Source: Herbaspirillum aquaticum (GTDB lineage Bacteria; Pseudomonadota; Gammaproteobacteria; Burkholderiales; Burkholderiaceae_D). Taken from it: 64,000 nt of DNA. Position numbers and translations under genes: made by a program. Position 1 is the first letter of the stretch. Each line of letters begins with the position of its first letter. The DNA lies in assembly GCF_002213425.1 (NCBI RefSeq), contig NZ_NJGV01000013.1:62001-126000 (forward strand). Reading direction: 5' to 3'. The notes beneath the pieces are model-generated. The model saw only the letters and a program-made list of their open reading frames with translations. It made no database searches and was not told the DNA's origin. Shown here piece after piece: positions 16,241 to 23,429 of the stretch.

Positions 16241-16600
16241 TTATTGCAGGGCGACCTTGAAGTAGGTCTCGCGCTGCATGTCGACCACTTCCACGGTGAT
16301 CTGCACCTGGAGATCCTTGGGCCAGCTCTGGTCCTTCTGGATCGCCGCACCCAGCAGGTCCGACACCGACTTCTTTTCTTCCAGCGTGCGGCCGGTCAGG
16401 ATGGCCAGGCGCAGCGCGATGAAGGCACGCTTGGCCTCGGCAGCGGTACCGACCAGGTAGTTGTCCAGGCGCACGGCACGCGCCTTGATGGCGTTCTCTT
16501 CAAAGTGGCCGCTGGCCACCAGTGCCTGGTTGAGCTTGAGCAGCGTGGGCTGCACATCGAGCGCGAGATTGCCGGTGTATTCCAGAACGAGATGGGGCAT
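16241..16600 (-). CDS. 5-carboxymethyl-2-hydroxymuconate isomerase family protein
   Basis: Small tautomerase-superfamily enzyme of 119 residues, the usual length for the CHMI family (HpaF), which in the homoprotocatechuate pathway isomerises 5-carboxymethyl-2-hydroxymuconate. The start MPHLVLEYTGN places the catalytic proline directly after the initiator Met, as needed once Met is removed. No other aromatic meta-cleavage gene is nearby, so the physiological substrate is uncertain. It is transcribed alone, with terminators on both sides. Confidence 0.88.
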   Translation of the reverse strand: MPHLVLEYTGNLALDVQPTLLKLNQALVASGHFEENAIKARAVRLDNYLVGTAAEAKRAFIALRLAILTGRTLEEKKSVSDLLGAAIQKDQSWPKDLQVQITVEVVDMQRETYFKVALQ

Positions 16601-16667
16601 GGTGTTTCCAGTCCTTGTGATTGAATGGTGGGAGCTAAGTCAATGATGAGGCTCAACACTGTAAGCC

Positions 16668-16695
16668 AAAATGACCCCGCGCGAGATTGGGGTCA
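16668..16695 (-). terminator. Terminator after the PLP ammonia-lyase gene
   Basis: Reading leftwards, TGACCCC (16695-16689) pairs with GGGGTCA (16678-16672) around a 10-base loop and is followed by TTTT (16671-16668). It begins 16 bases after the gene's stop. Confidence 0.7.
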
Positions 16696-16711
16696 CTGAT
16701 GCGGCCAATCA

Positions 16712-17689
16712 TCAGGACAAATACCCCGACAACTTGCCCAGGTCGATGTTGCCCCCGCTGATGATCACGCCCACGCGCTTGCCCTGCAGCTGGTCCTTCA
16801 GCTTGCGGGCCGCGGCAAAGCCCAGGCAGCCGGTCGGTTCCACCACCATCTTCATGCGCTCGGCAAAGAAGCGCAGGCCCGACACCAGCTCGGCATCGCT
16901 GACCGTATGGATGTCGTCCACCAGCTCGCGGATGACCTCGAAGGTGTACCTGCCCAGGTGCTGCGTCTGGGCACCATCGGCAATGGTCTTGGGGGTATCG
17001 ATGTGCACGATCTGGCCTGCGCGCAGCGATTGCTGGCCATCGTTGCCGGCTTCCGGCTCGACGCCATAGATCTTGCAGTCCGGCGACAGCGCCCGCGCCG
17101 CCAGTGCCGCGCCGGAGAGCAGGCCGCCGCCGCCCAGGCAGACGAAGAGTACATCCAGCGGGCCTGTTTCCTGCAGCAGTTCCAGCGTGGCCGTTCCCTG
17201 GCCGGCCATCACGTGCGGATGGTCGTAGGGCGGGATCAGGGTCATCTTGCGTTCGGCCGCCAGGCGCGCACCGATGGCTTCGCGGTCCTCGGTATAGCGG
17301 TCATACATCACGACCTCGGCACCGTAACCACGCGTGGCAGCCACCTTTGCCGCAGGCGCGTCCTGCGGCATGACGATTACCGCCGGAATGCCCAGCAGCT
17401 GCGCCGCCAGCGCTGTTCCCTGGGCGTGGTTGCCGGAGGAGAAGGTGATCACGCCATGCTTGCGCTGCTCGCTGTCGAATTGTGAAAGCGCATTCATGGC
17501 ACCCCGGAACTTGAAGGCGCCCATGCGCTGGAAGTTCTCGCACTTGAAGAACAGTTGCGCGCCTACCTCCGCATCGGCCGTGCGCGAGCGCAGCACGGGC
17601 GTCTTGTGAGCCCAGGGCTTGATGCGTTCGGCGGCCAGCAGGACGTCGGCAAAGCTGGGCAATTCGGTAGCGCTGGAGAGCGGAATCAT
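16712..17689 (-). CDS. PLP-dependent threonine/serine dehydratase family, likely threo-3-hydroxyaspartate ammonia-lyase
   Basis: Fold-type II PLP enzyme of 325 residues that eliminates water and ammonia from a beta-hydroxy amino acid. The PLP lysine is K60 in MGAFKFRGA, the substrate loop is SSGNHAQG, and the phosphate loop is LGGGGLLSG. There is no regulatory ACT domain, unlike biosynthetic IlvA. The GAFKFRGA context and the length resemble serine racemase/SRY1-type enzymes and bacterial L-threo-3-hydroxyaspartate ammonia-lyases, and the adjacent YheO-type regulator is a common partner of such genes. The ATG at 17689 is chosen because the alignment begins there; the frame runs open 54 codons upstream. 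Confidence 0.88.
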   Translation of the reverse strand: MIPLSSATELPSFADVLLAAERIKPWAHKTPVLRSRTADAEVGAQLFFKCENFQRMGAFKFRGAMNALSQFDSEQRKHGVITFSSGNHAQGTALAAQLLGIPAVIVMPQDAPAAKVAATRGYGAEVVMYDRYTEDREAIGARLAAERKMTLIPPYDHPHVMAGQGTATLELLQETGPLDVLFVCLGGGGLLSGAALAARALSPDCKIYGVEPEAGNDGQQSLRAGQIVHIDTPKTIADGAQTQHLGRYTFEVIRELVDDIHTVSDAELVSGLRFFAERMKMVVEPTGCLGFAAARKLKDQLQGKRVGVIISGGNIDLGKLSGYLS

Positions 17690-17763
17690 GAGGTTTCCTT
17701 CAAGTGGGATGGAAAGATGGGGACCTTGGGCATGGCAAGCGATGAAGGCGCGGAGCGACGCCC

Positions 17764-18426
17764 TCACTCCTTCTCGTCGTTGTAGACCGTCGCACGCGAT
17801 ACGCCCAGGTGGGCGGCCACGATTTCGGCGGAGCGCCGCACATCCATGCATCCGGACTGTCGCAACTCACGCATGAGCTGGCGCCGGTCCTCGGCCTTGA
17901 GGCTGCGCGGCGTGGCCGACAGCCGCGCGGCAAAGGCATCGATGCGCTGGCGCAATGCATCGGCGCCCGCCGGCTCCAGCGTCTCGGCCACGCGCACTGC
18001 GTTGTCGATGCCGCCAAACTGGCGCAGCATGCCTTGCAGTGCGCCGAACAGGGTCAGGTCGATATTCATGCACAAGGCGGCCACGTATTTGCCGTCGGCA
18101 TCCTTGATGCCGATCGAGGTGCTCTTGGCCTGGCGTCCGTCGGGCAGGGTGTTGGCGTAATTGGTCAGGACCTGCGGATAACTCTCGTCGGCGATGCGTG
18201 CCAGTCCCAGTTCGGTGGTGGCATCTCCTACCTCGCGGCCGGACAGGTTGTTGTGCAGGGCGACGATGGAGTGATCCGCGTCCCGCAGGTCGTGCAGCAC
18301 CACTTCGCAGAACGGTGCGAAGGTCTCGCCCAGGCCCTTGGCCACCTGCTGCAATTGCGAAAGCAGCAGGGCATGGTCGGGGCGGTCAGGTTTCTTTTTG
18401 CGGGAGCGGGAGGTCATGCGATACAT
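17764..18426 (-). CDS. YheO-like PAS/helix-turn-helix transcriptional regulator
   Basis: A 220-residue regulator. An N-terminal YheO-type PAS domain (about 25-140; LHDLRDADHSIVALHNNLSGR is typical) is followed by a C-terminal helix-turn-helix (about 170-218) ending in VAAHLGVSRATVYNDEKE. It lies 74 bases upstream of the ammonia-lyase on the same strand, which suggests an operon and local control, probably sensing the amino acid substrate. A TCTAA-AA-TTAGA repeat sits four bases upstream of the first ATG. A second ATG three codons in is an alternative start. Confidence 0.9.
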   Translation of the reverse strand: MYRMTSRSRKKKPDRPDHALLLSQLQQVAKGLGETFAPFCEVVLHDLRDADHSIVALHNNLSGREVGDATTELGLARIADESYPQVLTNYANTLPDGRQAKSTSIGIKDADGKYVAALCMNIDLTLFGALQGMLRQFGGIDNAVRVAETLEPAGADALRQRIDAFAARLSATPRSLKAEDRRQLMRELRQSGCMDVRRSAEIVAAHLGVSRATVYNDEKE

Positions 18427-18430
18427 ATTA

Positions 18431-18442
18431 TCTAAAATTAGA
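18431..18442. promoter_or_regulatory. Candidate operator of the YheO-like regulator
   Basis: TCTAA-AA-TTAGA is a 12-bp inverted repeat immediately upstream of the regulator's start codon. Its position would overlap the promoter or ribosome site and fits autoregulation. Confidence 0.55.
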
Positions 18443-18526
18443 CGTTATGTATAGCCGCGATGTTGTGCTGCATTCTCGTCCGCTTGCGAGGGGCTTTCCG
18501 GACTGCAAGACGGCGGCTGTTGCTAT

Positions 18527-18544
18527 CATGAGTTCTTGTTCATG
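18527..18544. promoter_or_regulatory. LysR operator copy 1, upstream of the lysR gene
   Basis: CATGA-N8-TCATG lies 36 bases before the LysR start. The same motif with the same spacing recurs at 19512-19529 before the EamA transporter gene, which supports both as binding sites of this regulator. Confidence 0.7.
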
Positions 18545-18580
18545 ACGGTTGTTTCCAGCCATCCATCCTTGAGCGCACCC

Positions 18581-19483
18581 ATGAGAGACCTTCCCCCCAC
18601 CGCCACCCTGCGGGCCTTTGAAGTCGCCACTCGCCATGCCAGTTTCACCTCCGCCTCGGAAGAGCTGCATGTCACGCAGAGTGCGGTCAGCCACCAGCTG
18701 CGCCACCTCGAAGCGCTGTGGGGCATGCCGCTGTTCCAGCGCGGCAAGTCCAATACACTGACCCCGGCCGGGGCCGCGCTGGCGCCGGTGGTGCGCGAGT
18801 TCTTCGCCCGCCTTGAAGCCACCCTGGCCGAGCTGCGCGCACAGGAAGGGCGGCAGCCGCTGAAGGTCAGTACCACCTATTCCTTTGCGCTCAAATGGCT
18901 GCTGCCCCGGCTGCCGGCGCTGGCACAGGCCCATCCCGAGCTGCTGGTGACGCTGGAGACCACCGATACGGCCATCCACTTCACGCCGTCCGAACCGGAT
19001 GTGGCGATCCGCTTCGGCCCCGGCCACTATCCCAGCCTGTTTTCCGAATTCCTGTTCCGCGAGCAGGTGTTCCCGGTGGCCAGCCCGGCCCTGCTGGCGC
19101 GCCTGGGCATGCCGCGCAAGCCGGCTGACCTGCGCCGCTATCCCCTGCTCACGCGCGCGGGGGCCGACATGGTGCCGAAATGGGACCTGTGGTTCCAGCA
19201 AGCCGGGGTAAGCGTTTCGGCCTTGCGGGAAAGCGTGCGCCTGGCCGATACCAACATGACGCTTGAGGCGGCCCTGCTGGGCCAGGGTGTGGCGCTGGCC
19301 CGCAGCGGCCATGTCGAGCAGGAACTGGCCAATGGCAGCCTGGTGCGGCTGTTCGAGCTGGCCTTGCCTTCCCCGCTGGCCTATTACTTCGTCTGCCCCA
19401 AGGGCGTGGAGACGCAGCCGCACGTGGCCAGTTTCCGTGCCTGGCTGCTGGCGCAGTCACAGGCCGCCGGTACGCGCTACTGA
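18581..19483 (+). CDS. LysR-family regulator, GcvA-like
   Basis: A 300-residue LysR-type regulator. The N-terminal winged helix-turn-helix (LRAFEVATRHASFTSASEEL, then VTQSAVSHQLRHLE) has the GcvA-subgroup look, and residues 90-295 form the ligand-binding domain. The ATG at 18581 is preferred over an upstream in-frame ATG because MRDLPPTATLRAFE is the usual start. It is followed on the same strand, 100 bases on, by an EamA-family transporter, and both genes have a CATGA-N8-TCATG motif upstream. It probably controls export of a metabolite or amino acid; the ligand is unknown. Confidence 0.93.
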   Translation: MRDLPPTATLRAFEVATRHASFTSASEELHVTQSAVSHQLRHLEALWGMPLFQRGKSNTLTPAGAALAPVVREFFARLEATLAELRAQEGRQPLKVSTTYSFALKWLLPRLPALAQAHPELLVTLETTDTAIHFTPSEPDVAIRFGPGHYPSLFSEFLFREQVFPVASPALLARLGMPRKPADLRRYPLLTRAGADMVPKWDLWFQQAGVSVSALRESVRLADTNMTLEAALLGQGVALARSGHVEQELANGSLVRLFELALPSPLAYYFVCPKGVETQPHVASFRAWLLAQSQAAGTRY

Positions 19484-19511
19484 TATGCGGGGTCACTGCC
19501 TCGGCGCCAGG

Positions 19512-19529
19512 CATGAGAATTTACTCATG
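19512..19529. promoter_or_regulatory. LysR operator copy 2, upstream of the EamA transporter gene
   Basis: CATGAG-AATTTA-CTCATG is a perfect 18-bp interrupted palindrome 54 bases before the transporter start. It shares CATGA-N8-TCATG with the site upstream of the LysR gene. Confidence 0.7.
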
Positions 19530-19583
19530 ACGGGATGAGGAGACTTCGCTTCTGTCCGGCGGCGCTCCTGCTTACCATGGCGC

Positions 19584-20420
19584 ATGCCTTTGCCTGTCGT
19601 CCTGCTCATCCTCCTTGCCGCCTTCCTGCATGCCAGCTGGAATGCGCTGCTGCGCAACGGCGTCGACCGCCTCTGGTCGATGACAGTGATGTGCCTGGCC
19701 GTAGCCGTGGCCAGCCTGGCCGGCACGCCGTGGCTGCCGGTACCGTTGCCGGCCAGCTGGCCGTATGGAGTGCTCTCTGCCCTGCTGCACGTGGGCTACA
19801 ACCTGTTCCTGGTGCGCAGTTACCGCAGCGGTGAGCTGGGCCAAACCTATCCGATCGCGCGTGGAAGCTCACCCCTGCTGGTCACGCTGGGCGCAGCCCT
19901 GCTCGCCGGCGAGACGCCGGGACCGCAGGCGCTGCTGGGCATCGGGCTGGTATCGGGCGGCATCATCGCCCTGGCATTTCGGGGCCGCAGGGTGGCACTG
20001 CCCGGCCTGCGCTATGCCCTGGGGACCGGCTGTTTCATCGCGGCCTACAGCGTGGTCGATGGCCTCGGTGTGCGCCTCTCGGGCAACCCCATGGCCTATA
20101 CCGCATGGATGTGCGCCGGATGGGGCTTGCTGATGCCCGCTGTCTTCATGGCCTGGCGCGGCCCTCGCGCATTGTGGCAGCCACCCGCATCGGCGGCGAC
20201 GTTTGCCACCGCCTTCGCGGGCGGGCTGGTGTCGCTGCTGGCCTATGGCATCGTCATCCAGGCCATGGCGCTGGCACCCATGGGCGCGGTCTCGGCGCTG
20301 CGCGAAACCAGCGTGTTGTTTGCCGCCATCATCGGCCGGCTGTTCCTGGGCGAGACGCTGAGCTGGCCACGGGTACTGGCCTGTGCCGCCATTGCAGCGG
20401 GGACGGTACTGATCGGTTGA
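19584..20420 (+). CDS. EamA/DMT-family membrane transporter
   Basis: Inner-membrane protein of 278 residues with about ten hydrophobic segments and two EamA repeats. The second repeat holds the family-typical ALAPMGAVSALRETSVLFAA near its end. DMT proteins export or import amino acids, nucleosides or other metabolites; direction and substrate cannot be read here. It follows the LysR gene and has that regulator's putative site in its leader, so induction by the LysR ligand is likely. Confidence 0.9.
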   Translation: MPLPVVLLILLAAFLHASWNALLRNGVDRLWSMTVMCLAVAVASLAGTPWLPVPLPASWPYGVLSALLHVGYNLFLVRSYRSGELGQTYPIARGSSPLLVTLGAALLAGETPGPQALLGIGLVSGGIIALAFRGRRVALPGLRYALGTGCFIAAYSVVDGLGVRLSGNPMAYTAWMCAGWGLLMPAVFMAWRGPRALWQPPASAATFATAFAGGLVSLLAYGIVIQAMALAPMGAVSALRETSVLFAAIIGRLFLGETLSWPRVLACAAIAAGTVLIG

Positions 20421-20480
20421 TCCGGTGGCTGCTCCCGCCCCTGCTCCCCTGCCGTTTTGCTCACTCCAAGGAGATCCGAC

Positions 20481-21242
20481 ATGACTCATGCAACAACCAA
20501 GCCCGTCATCCTCATCACCGGCGGCAGCCGCGGCATGGGCGCTGCCACCGCGCGGCTGGCCGCCGAACGCGGCTACGATGTGGCCTTCAGCTATCTGCAC
20601 GATGCGGCAGCGGCCGATTCGGTGGCGGCCGATATCGCGCAGCGCGGCGCACGGGCGCTGGCGCTGCGGGCCGACAGTGCCGACCCGGACCAGGTGGCGC
20701 AGCTCTTCGCTGCCATCGATGCGCGCTTCGGCCGCATCGATGTGCTGGTCAACAATGCGGCCATGCTGGAGCGCCAGTCACGCATGGAAGACCTGGGTTT
20801 CGCACGCATGCAGCGCATCTTCGCGGTCAATGCCATCGGTCCCATGCTGTGCGCGCAGCAGGCGATCAGGCGTATGGCCTATCGGCACCAGGGCAGGGGC
20901 GGGGTGGTGATCAACGTGTCGTCGGCCTCGGCGCGCCTGGGCAGTCCCAACGAGTATGTCGACTACGCCGCCTCGAAGGGCGCACTGGAAACCTTCACCA
21001 CGGGACTGGCCAAGGAAGTCGCCCGCGAAGGCATCCGCGTCAACTGCGTGCGGCCCGGCCACATCTACACCGACATGCACGCCAGTGGTGGCGAACCGGA
21101 CCGGGTCAACCGGGTCAGGGAATCCATTCCCATGGGGCGGGGCGGGCAGCCCGAGGAAGTGGCGCGCGCCATTCTCTGGCTGGCCAGCGAGGAAGCTTCC
21201 TTCAGTACCGGGACCTTTCTGGACGTCACCGGAGGCAAGTGA
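20481..21242 (+). CDS. Short-chain dehydrogenase/reductase (SDR)
   Basis: Classical SDR of 253 residues, an NAD(P)-dependent oxidoreductase. The cofactor motif is GGSRGMG (14-20), NNAA (91-94) stabilises the central sheet, and the catalytic residues are the Ser of INVSSAS, Y162 and K166. The C-terminal end VTGGK is typical of FabG-like members. AAGGAG lies 7 bases before the ATG at 20481, which settles the start. It lies 60 bases after the transporter on the same strand and could be co-transcribed. Substrate unknown. The stop is 26 bases from a MITE-like repeat. Confidence 0.92.
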   Translation: MTHATTKPVILITGGSRGMGAATARLAAERGYDVAFSYLHDAAAADSVAADIAQRGARALALRADSADPDQVAQLFAAIDARFGRIDVLVNNAAMLERQSRMEDLGFARMQRIFAVNAIGPMLCAQQAIRRMAYRHQGRGGVVINVSSASARLGSPNEYVDYAASKGALETFTTGLAKEVAREGIRVNCVRPGHIYTDMHASGGEPDRVNRVRESIPMGRGGQPEEVARAILWLASEEASFSTGTFLDVTGGK

Positions 21243-21268
21243 GGCCGGCCTCGAGCTTCATCATCCAC

Positions 21269-21538
21269 TAGGGCCTGTTCACATTCAATCTGTGAGATGC
21301 GTTGCCCCCAGAAGGCGTGCTGGCAAGGCGCGCGTCAGGGCTGGTGGTGGTGCCACCAGCCCTGACGTGCAACGCGGCCAGCGCGCCTTCTGGGGGCAAC
21401 CCTCCGGGAGAGGCCGCCATGCGTCGCCTGCCGTTGTTGCAGCTCCTTGCCGTGGCACCACCACGGCGCGTCGCCGCGCCTAGGCAGTCAACGCTTGGCG
21501 ACCTCTCGCACTCACAGATTGAATGTGAACAGGCCCTA
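21269..21538. mobile_element. MITE-like element with perfect 28-bp terminal inverted repeats and nested hairpins
   Basis: The ends 21269-21296 and 21511-21538 are exact inverted copies (28 of 28), starting TAGGGCCTGTTCACA. The outermost TA on both sides could be a duplicated target, as made by TA-targeting transposases. Inside, 21301-21324 pairs with 21377-21400 with a single mismatch, and 21334-21347 pairs exactly with 21353-21366. Further short stems (CCGTGG/CCACGG, GGCGCG/CGCGCC) lie in the right half. It is 270 bp long and encodes no transposase, so it would need one in trans. It fills the 365-base gap between the SDR and the saccharopine-dehydrogenase-like gene. Confidence 0.85.
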
Positions 21539-21607
21539 ACACCGGCCCACGGCCCTGGTCCCTCTGCGGCAATTCAACTTGTCCACTGGCTGGCGTGCAG
21601 CGTCCAT

Positions 21608-22684
21608 TCAGGCATACACCGCGCCGAAGCGGTTGCCGAGCAACTCCGGCAAGCTGATCTGTTCCTGCCGGATGAAGCCGCGTGCGGGCAAGCGTCCTGC
21701 GCGGAACAGGTCCAGCGCCGCACAGAGGCCGGCGGCCGTGCTGGCCTGGATGGCGCTTTCGCGCCGGCCTGCACGCTCTTGCGCGACAATCTTGCGGGTG
21801 AAGACTTCCTGCATCAGCTTGCCCTCGCGCAGTCCGCTCACGGTGACGAACACCAGCACCACGTCCTGCAAGGTAGCCGGCACGCTCTTGCGCAGGATGT
21901 CCTTGAGCAAGCCCGGATCATGCCGCAGCCCGAGATCGCCCAGCAGGAATTTCATGCGCTGCTGGTGGCCCGGGTAGCGCACCGACTTGTAGTCGAGATT
22001 GCGCACCTTGCCGGCCAGGGTCTCACACAGGCTGCCCAGGCCGCCCGAGGTATTGAAGGCTTCGTACTCCACCCCTTCCAGCGAAAAGTGTTCGAGGTCG
22101 GCCAGGGGATCGACCATGACCCGCTCGCCGTCGCGCAAGGCTTCGCAGGGATGGCAGTACTCGTTGATGAGGCCGTCCACGCTCCATGTGAGGTTGTATT
22201 TCAGTTCGTTGGTCGGATACTGCGGCAGCGCACCGACGCGCATCTTGATCTCATGCACTTCTTCAAAGCCGGCTGCCAGATGGTGCGCGGCAATCCCGAT
22301 GAAGCCCGGGGCCAGCCCGCATTGCGGCATGAAGGCGCAGGGCGCATCCTCGGCCAGCGCTGCGATGGCACGGGTTGCCTGCACCTCCTCGGTGAGGTCG
22401 AAGTAGTGGGTGCCGGTCTGGCGCGCGACCGTGGCCACGCTCGTGGCCATGTGATAGGGCAGGGCATTGATGACCACGTCGGCGCGCTGCAGCAGGGCCG
22501 CCAAGGCCTGTGGATCGGACGAGTCGACCACGGCCTTTTCGGCATGCACGCCCGCGATGGCCTGCAAGGCCGCCGCATCGCGGTCAGCGATGGTGACGCT
22601 GTAGTCGCGGCCCTGGCCGCATTGCGCCAGCAGGCGGGCGATGGTCTGGCCGATGTGGCCGCTGCCGAGGAGGACGGTACGCAT
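21608..22684 (-). CDS. Saccharopine dehydrogenase-like NAD(P)-binding oxidoreductase
   Basis: Member of the saccharopine/lysine dehydrogenase family, 358 residues. The Rossmann start MRTVLLGSGHIGQTIARLL gives the dinucleotide site (GSGHIG, 7-12), and DVVINALPYHMATSVA is the second Rossmann half. The C-terminal half, with APGFIGIAAHHLA and NTSGGLGSL, is the catalytic domain. Relatives act in lysine catabolism (saccharopine or lysine 6-dehydrogenase). CAGGAGCC precedes the ATG. It is downstream of an Lrp-type regulator on the same strand, with three TCGTCA boxes in between, so amino-acid-responsive control is likely. Exact substrate is inferred only. Confidence 0.88.
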   Translation of the reverse strand: MRTVLLGSGHIGQTIARLLAQCGQGRDYSVTIADRDAAALQAIAGVHAEKAVVDSSDPQALAALLQRADVVINALPYHMATSVATVARQTGTHYFDLTEEVQATRAIAALAEDAPCAFMPQCGLAPGFIGIAAHHLAAGFEEVHEIKMRVGALPQYPTNELKYNLTWSVDGLINEYCHPCEALRDGERVMVDPLADLEHFSLEGVEYEAFNTSGGLGSLCETLAGKVRNLDYKSVRYPGHQQRMKFLLGDLGLRHDPGLLKDILRKSVPATLQDVVLVFVTVSGLREGKLMQEVFTRKIVAQERAGRRESAIQASTAAGLCAALDLFRAGRLPARGFIRQEQISLPELLGNRFGAVYA

Positions 22685-22754
22685 GAGGGGCTCCTGAATG
22701 AAGGTGGATACGATGATTCATTCTAGGAAGCCGCCGTGACGGAAACCATTGCCA

Positions 22755-22805
22755 GATCGTCAGAAAGTAGCGCAGGTTTCGTCACTTTGTAGTGCGATTT
22801 CGTCA
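22755..22805. promoter_or_regulatory. Three phased Lrp-like half-sites
   Basis: TCGTCA occurs at 22757-22762, 22779-22784 and 22800-22805, 22 and 21 bp apart, that is two helix turns; the last two are the full TTTCGTCA. The same octamer forms the inverted repeat upstream of the Lrp-type gene. They lie 73 to 122 bases before the saccharopine-dehydrogenase-like start. Confidence 0.7.
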
Positions 22806-22849
22806 TTTTGCAGCATGAGTCATGCAATCCGGCGAAATCCATGCGCGTT

Positions 22850-23314
22850 TCAGCGCGTCCTGGCCGCATCACCACGGTCGATCTTGCGGGCCAGCACCAC
22901 CGAGGTGGTGGTCTTGAGCACGCCCTCCATCTCGCCGATCTGGTCGAGGATCTTGTCCAGTTGCTCGGGCGTGTTCACGCGCAGCCAGGCCACGTAATCG
23001 TATTCGCCGCTGACTGCGCAGAGCTGGTGGACTTCCGGGATGCGGCCGAAGCGGCGGATGACGTCGCGCCCGGCGCGCGGCTGCACGGTCACGCCCACGT
23101 AGGCCTGCAGGCTGGCGTCGACCACGTCGCGCCCGAGCTTGAGCGTATAGCCGCCGATGATGCCGGTCTGTTCCAGCCGCTCGATGCGGGCTACCACGGT
23201 GGTGCGTGCCACACCGAGGCGGCGGGCGATTTCGGCCACCGGTTCGCGGGCGTTGAGCTGCAGGATGGAAAGCAGTTGACGGTCGATGTCGTCGAGTTGG
23301 TCCAGCCTGGTCAT
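22850..23314 (-). CDS. Lrp/AsnC-family transcriptional regulator
   Basis: A 154-residue amino-acid-responsive regulator. The start MTRLDQLDDIDRQLLSILQL leads into the helix-turn-helix (VAEIARRLGVARTTVVARI), followed by the ligand-binding RAM domain (about residues 70-145; GEYDYVAWLRV and LDKILDQIGEMEGV are typical). The start at 23314 is chosen because AGGAGA lies just upstream and the alignment begins there. An inverted repeat TGACGAAA-N10-TTTCGTCA lies 29 bases upstream, supporting autoregulation, and related half-sites precede the next gene. Confidence 0.94.
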   Translation of the reverse strand: MTRLDQLDDIDRQLLSILQLNAREPVAEIARRLGVARTTVVARIERLEQTGIIGGYTLKLGRDVVDASLQAYVGVTVQPRAGRDVIRRFGRIPEVHQLCAVSGEYDYVAWLRVNTPEQLDKILDQIGEMEGVLKTTTSVVLARKIDRGDAARTR

Positions 23315-23342
23315 CCCGGTTCTCCTGGTCGATGCTACACAA

Positions 23343-23368
23343 TGACGAAACAACGCTACATTTCGTCA
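23343..23368. promoter_or_regulatory. Lrp-type autoregulatory operator
   Basis: TGACGAAA (23343-23350) and TTTCGTCA (23361-23368) are exact inverted octamers separated by 10 bases, 29 bases before the Lrp-type start codon. The octamer recurs before the downstream dehydrogenase-like gene. Confidence 0.8.
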
Positions 23369-23429
23369 GTGTAGACCAGCAGGCGCGCAGTGGCGGGAAG
23401 CGGCCAAGAAACGCCGCTCCCGGGTCGAA

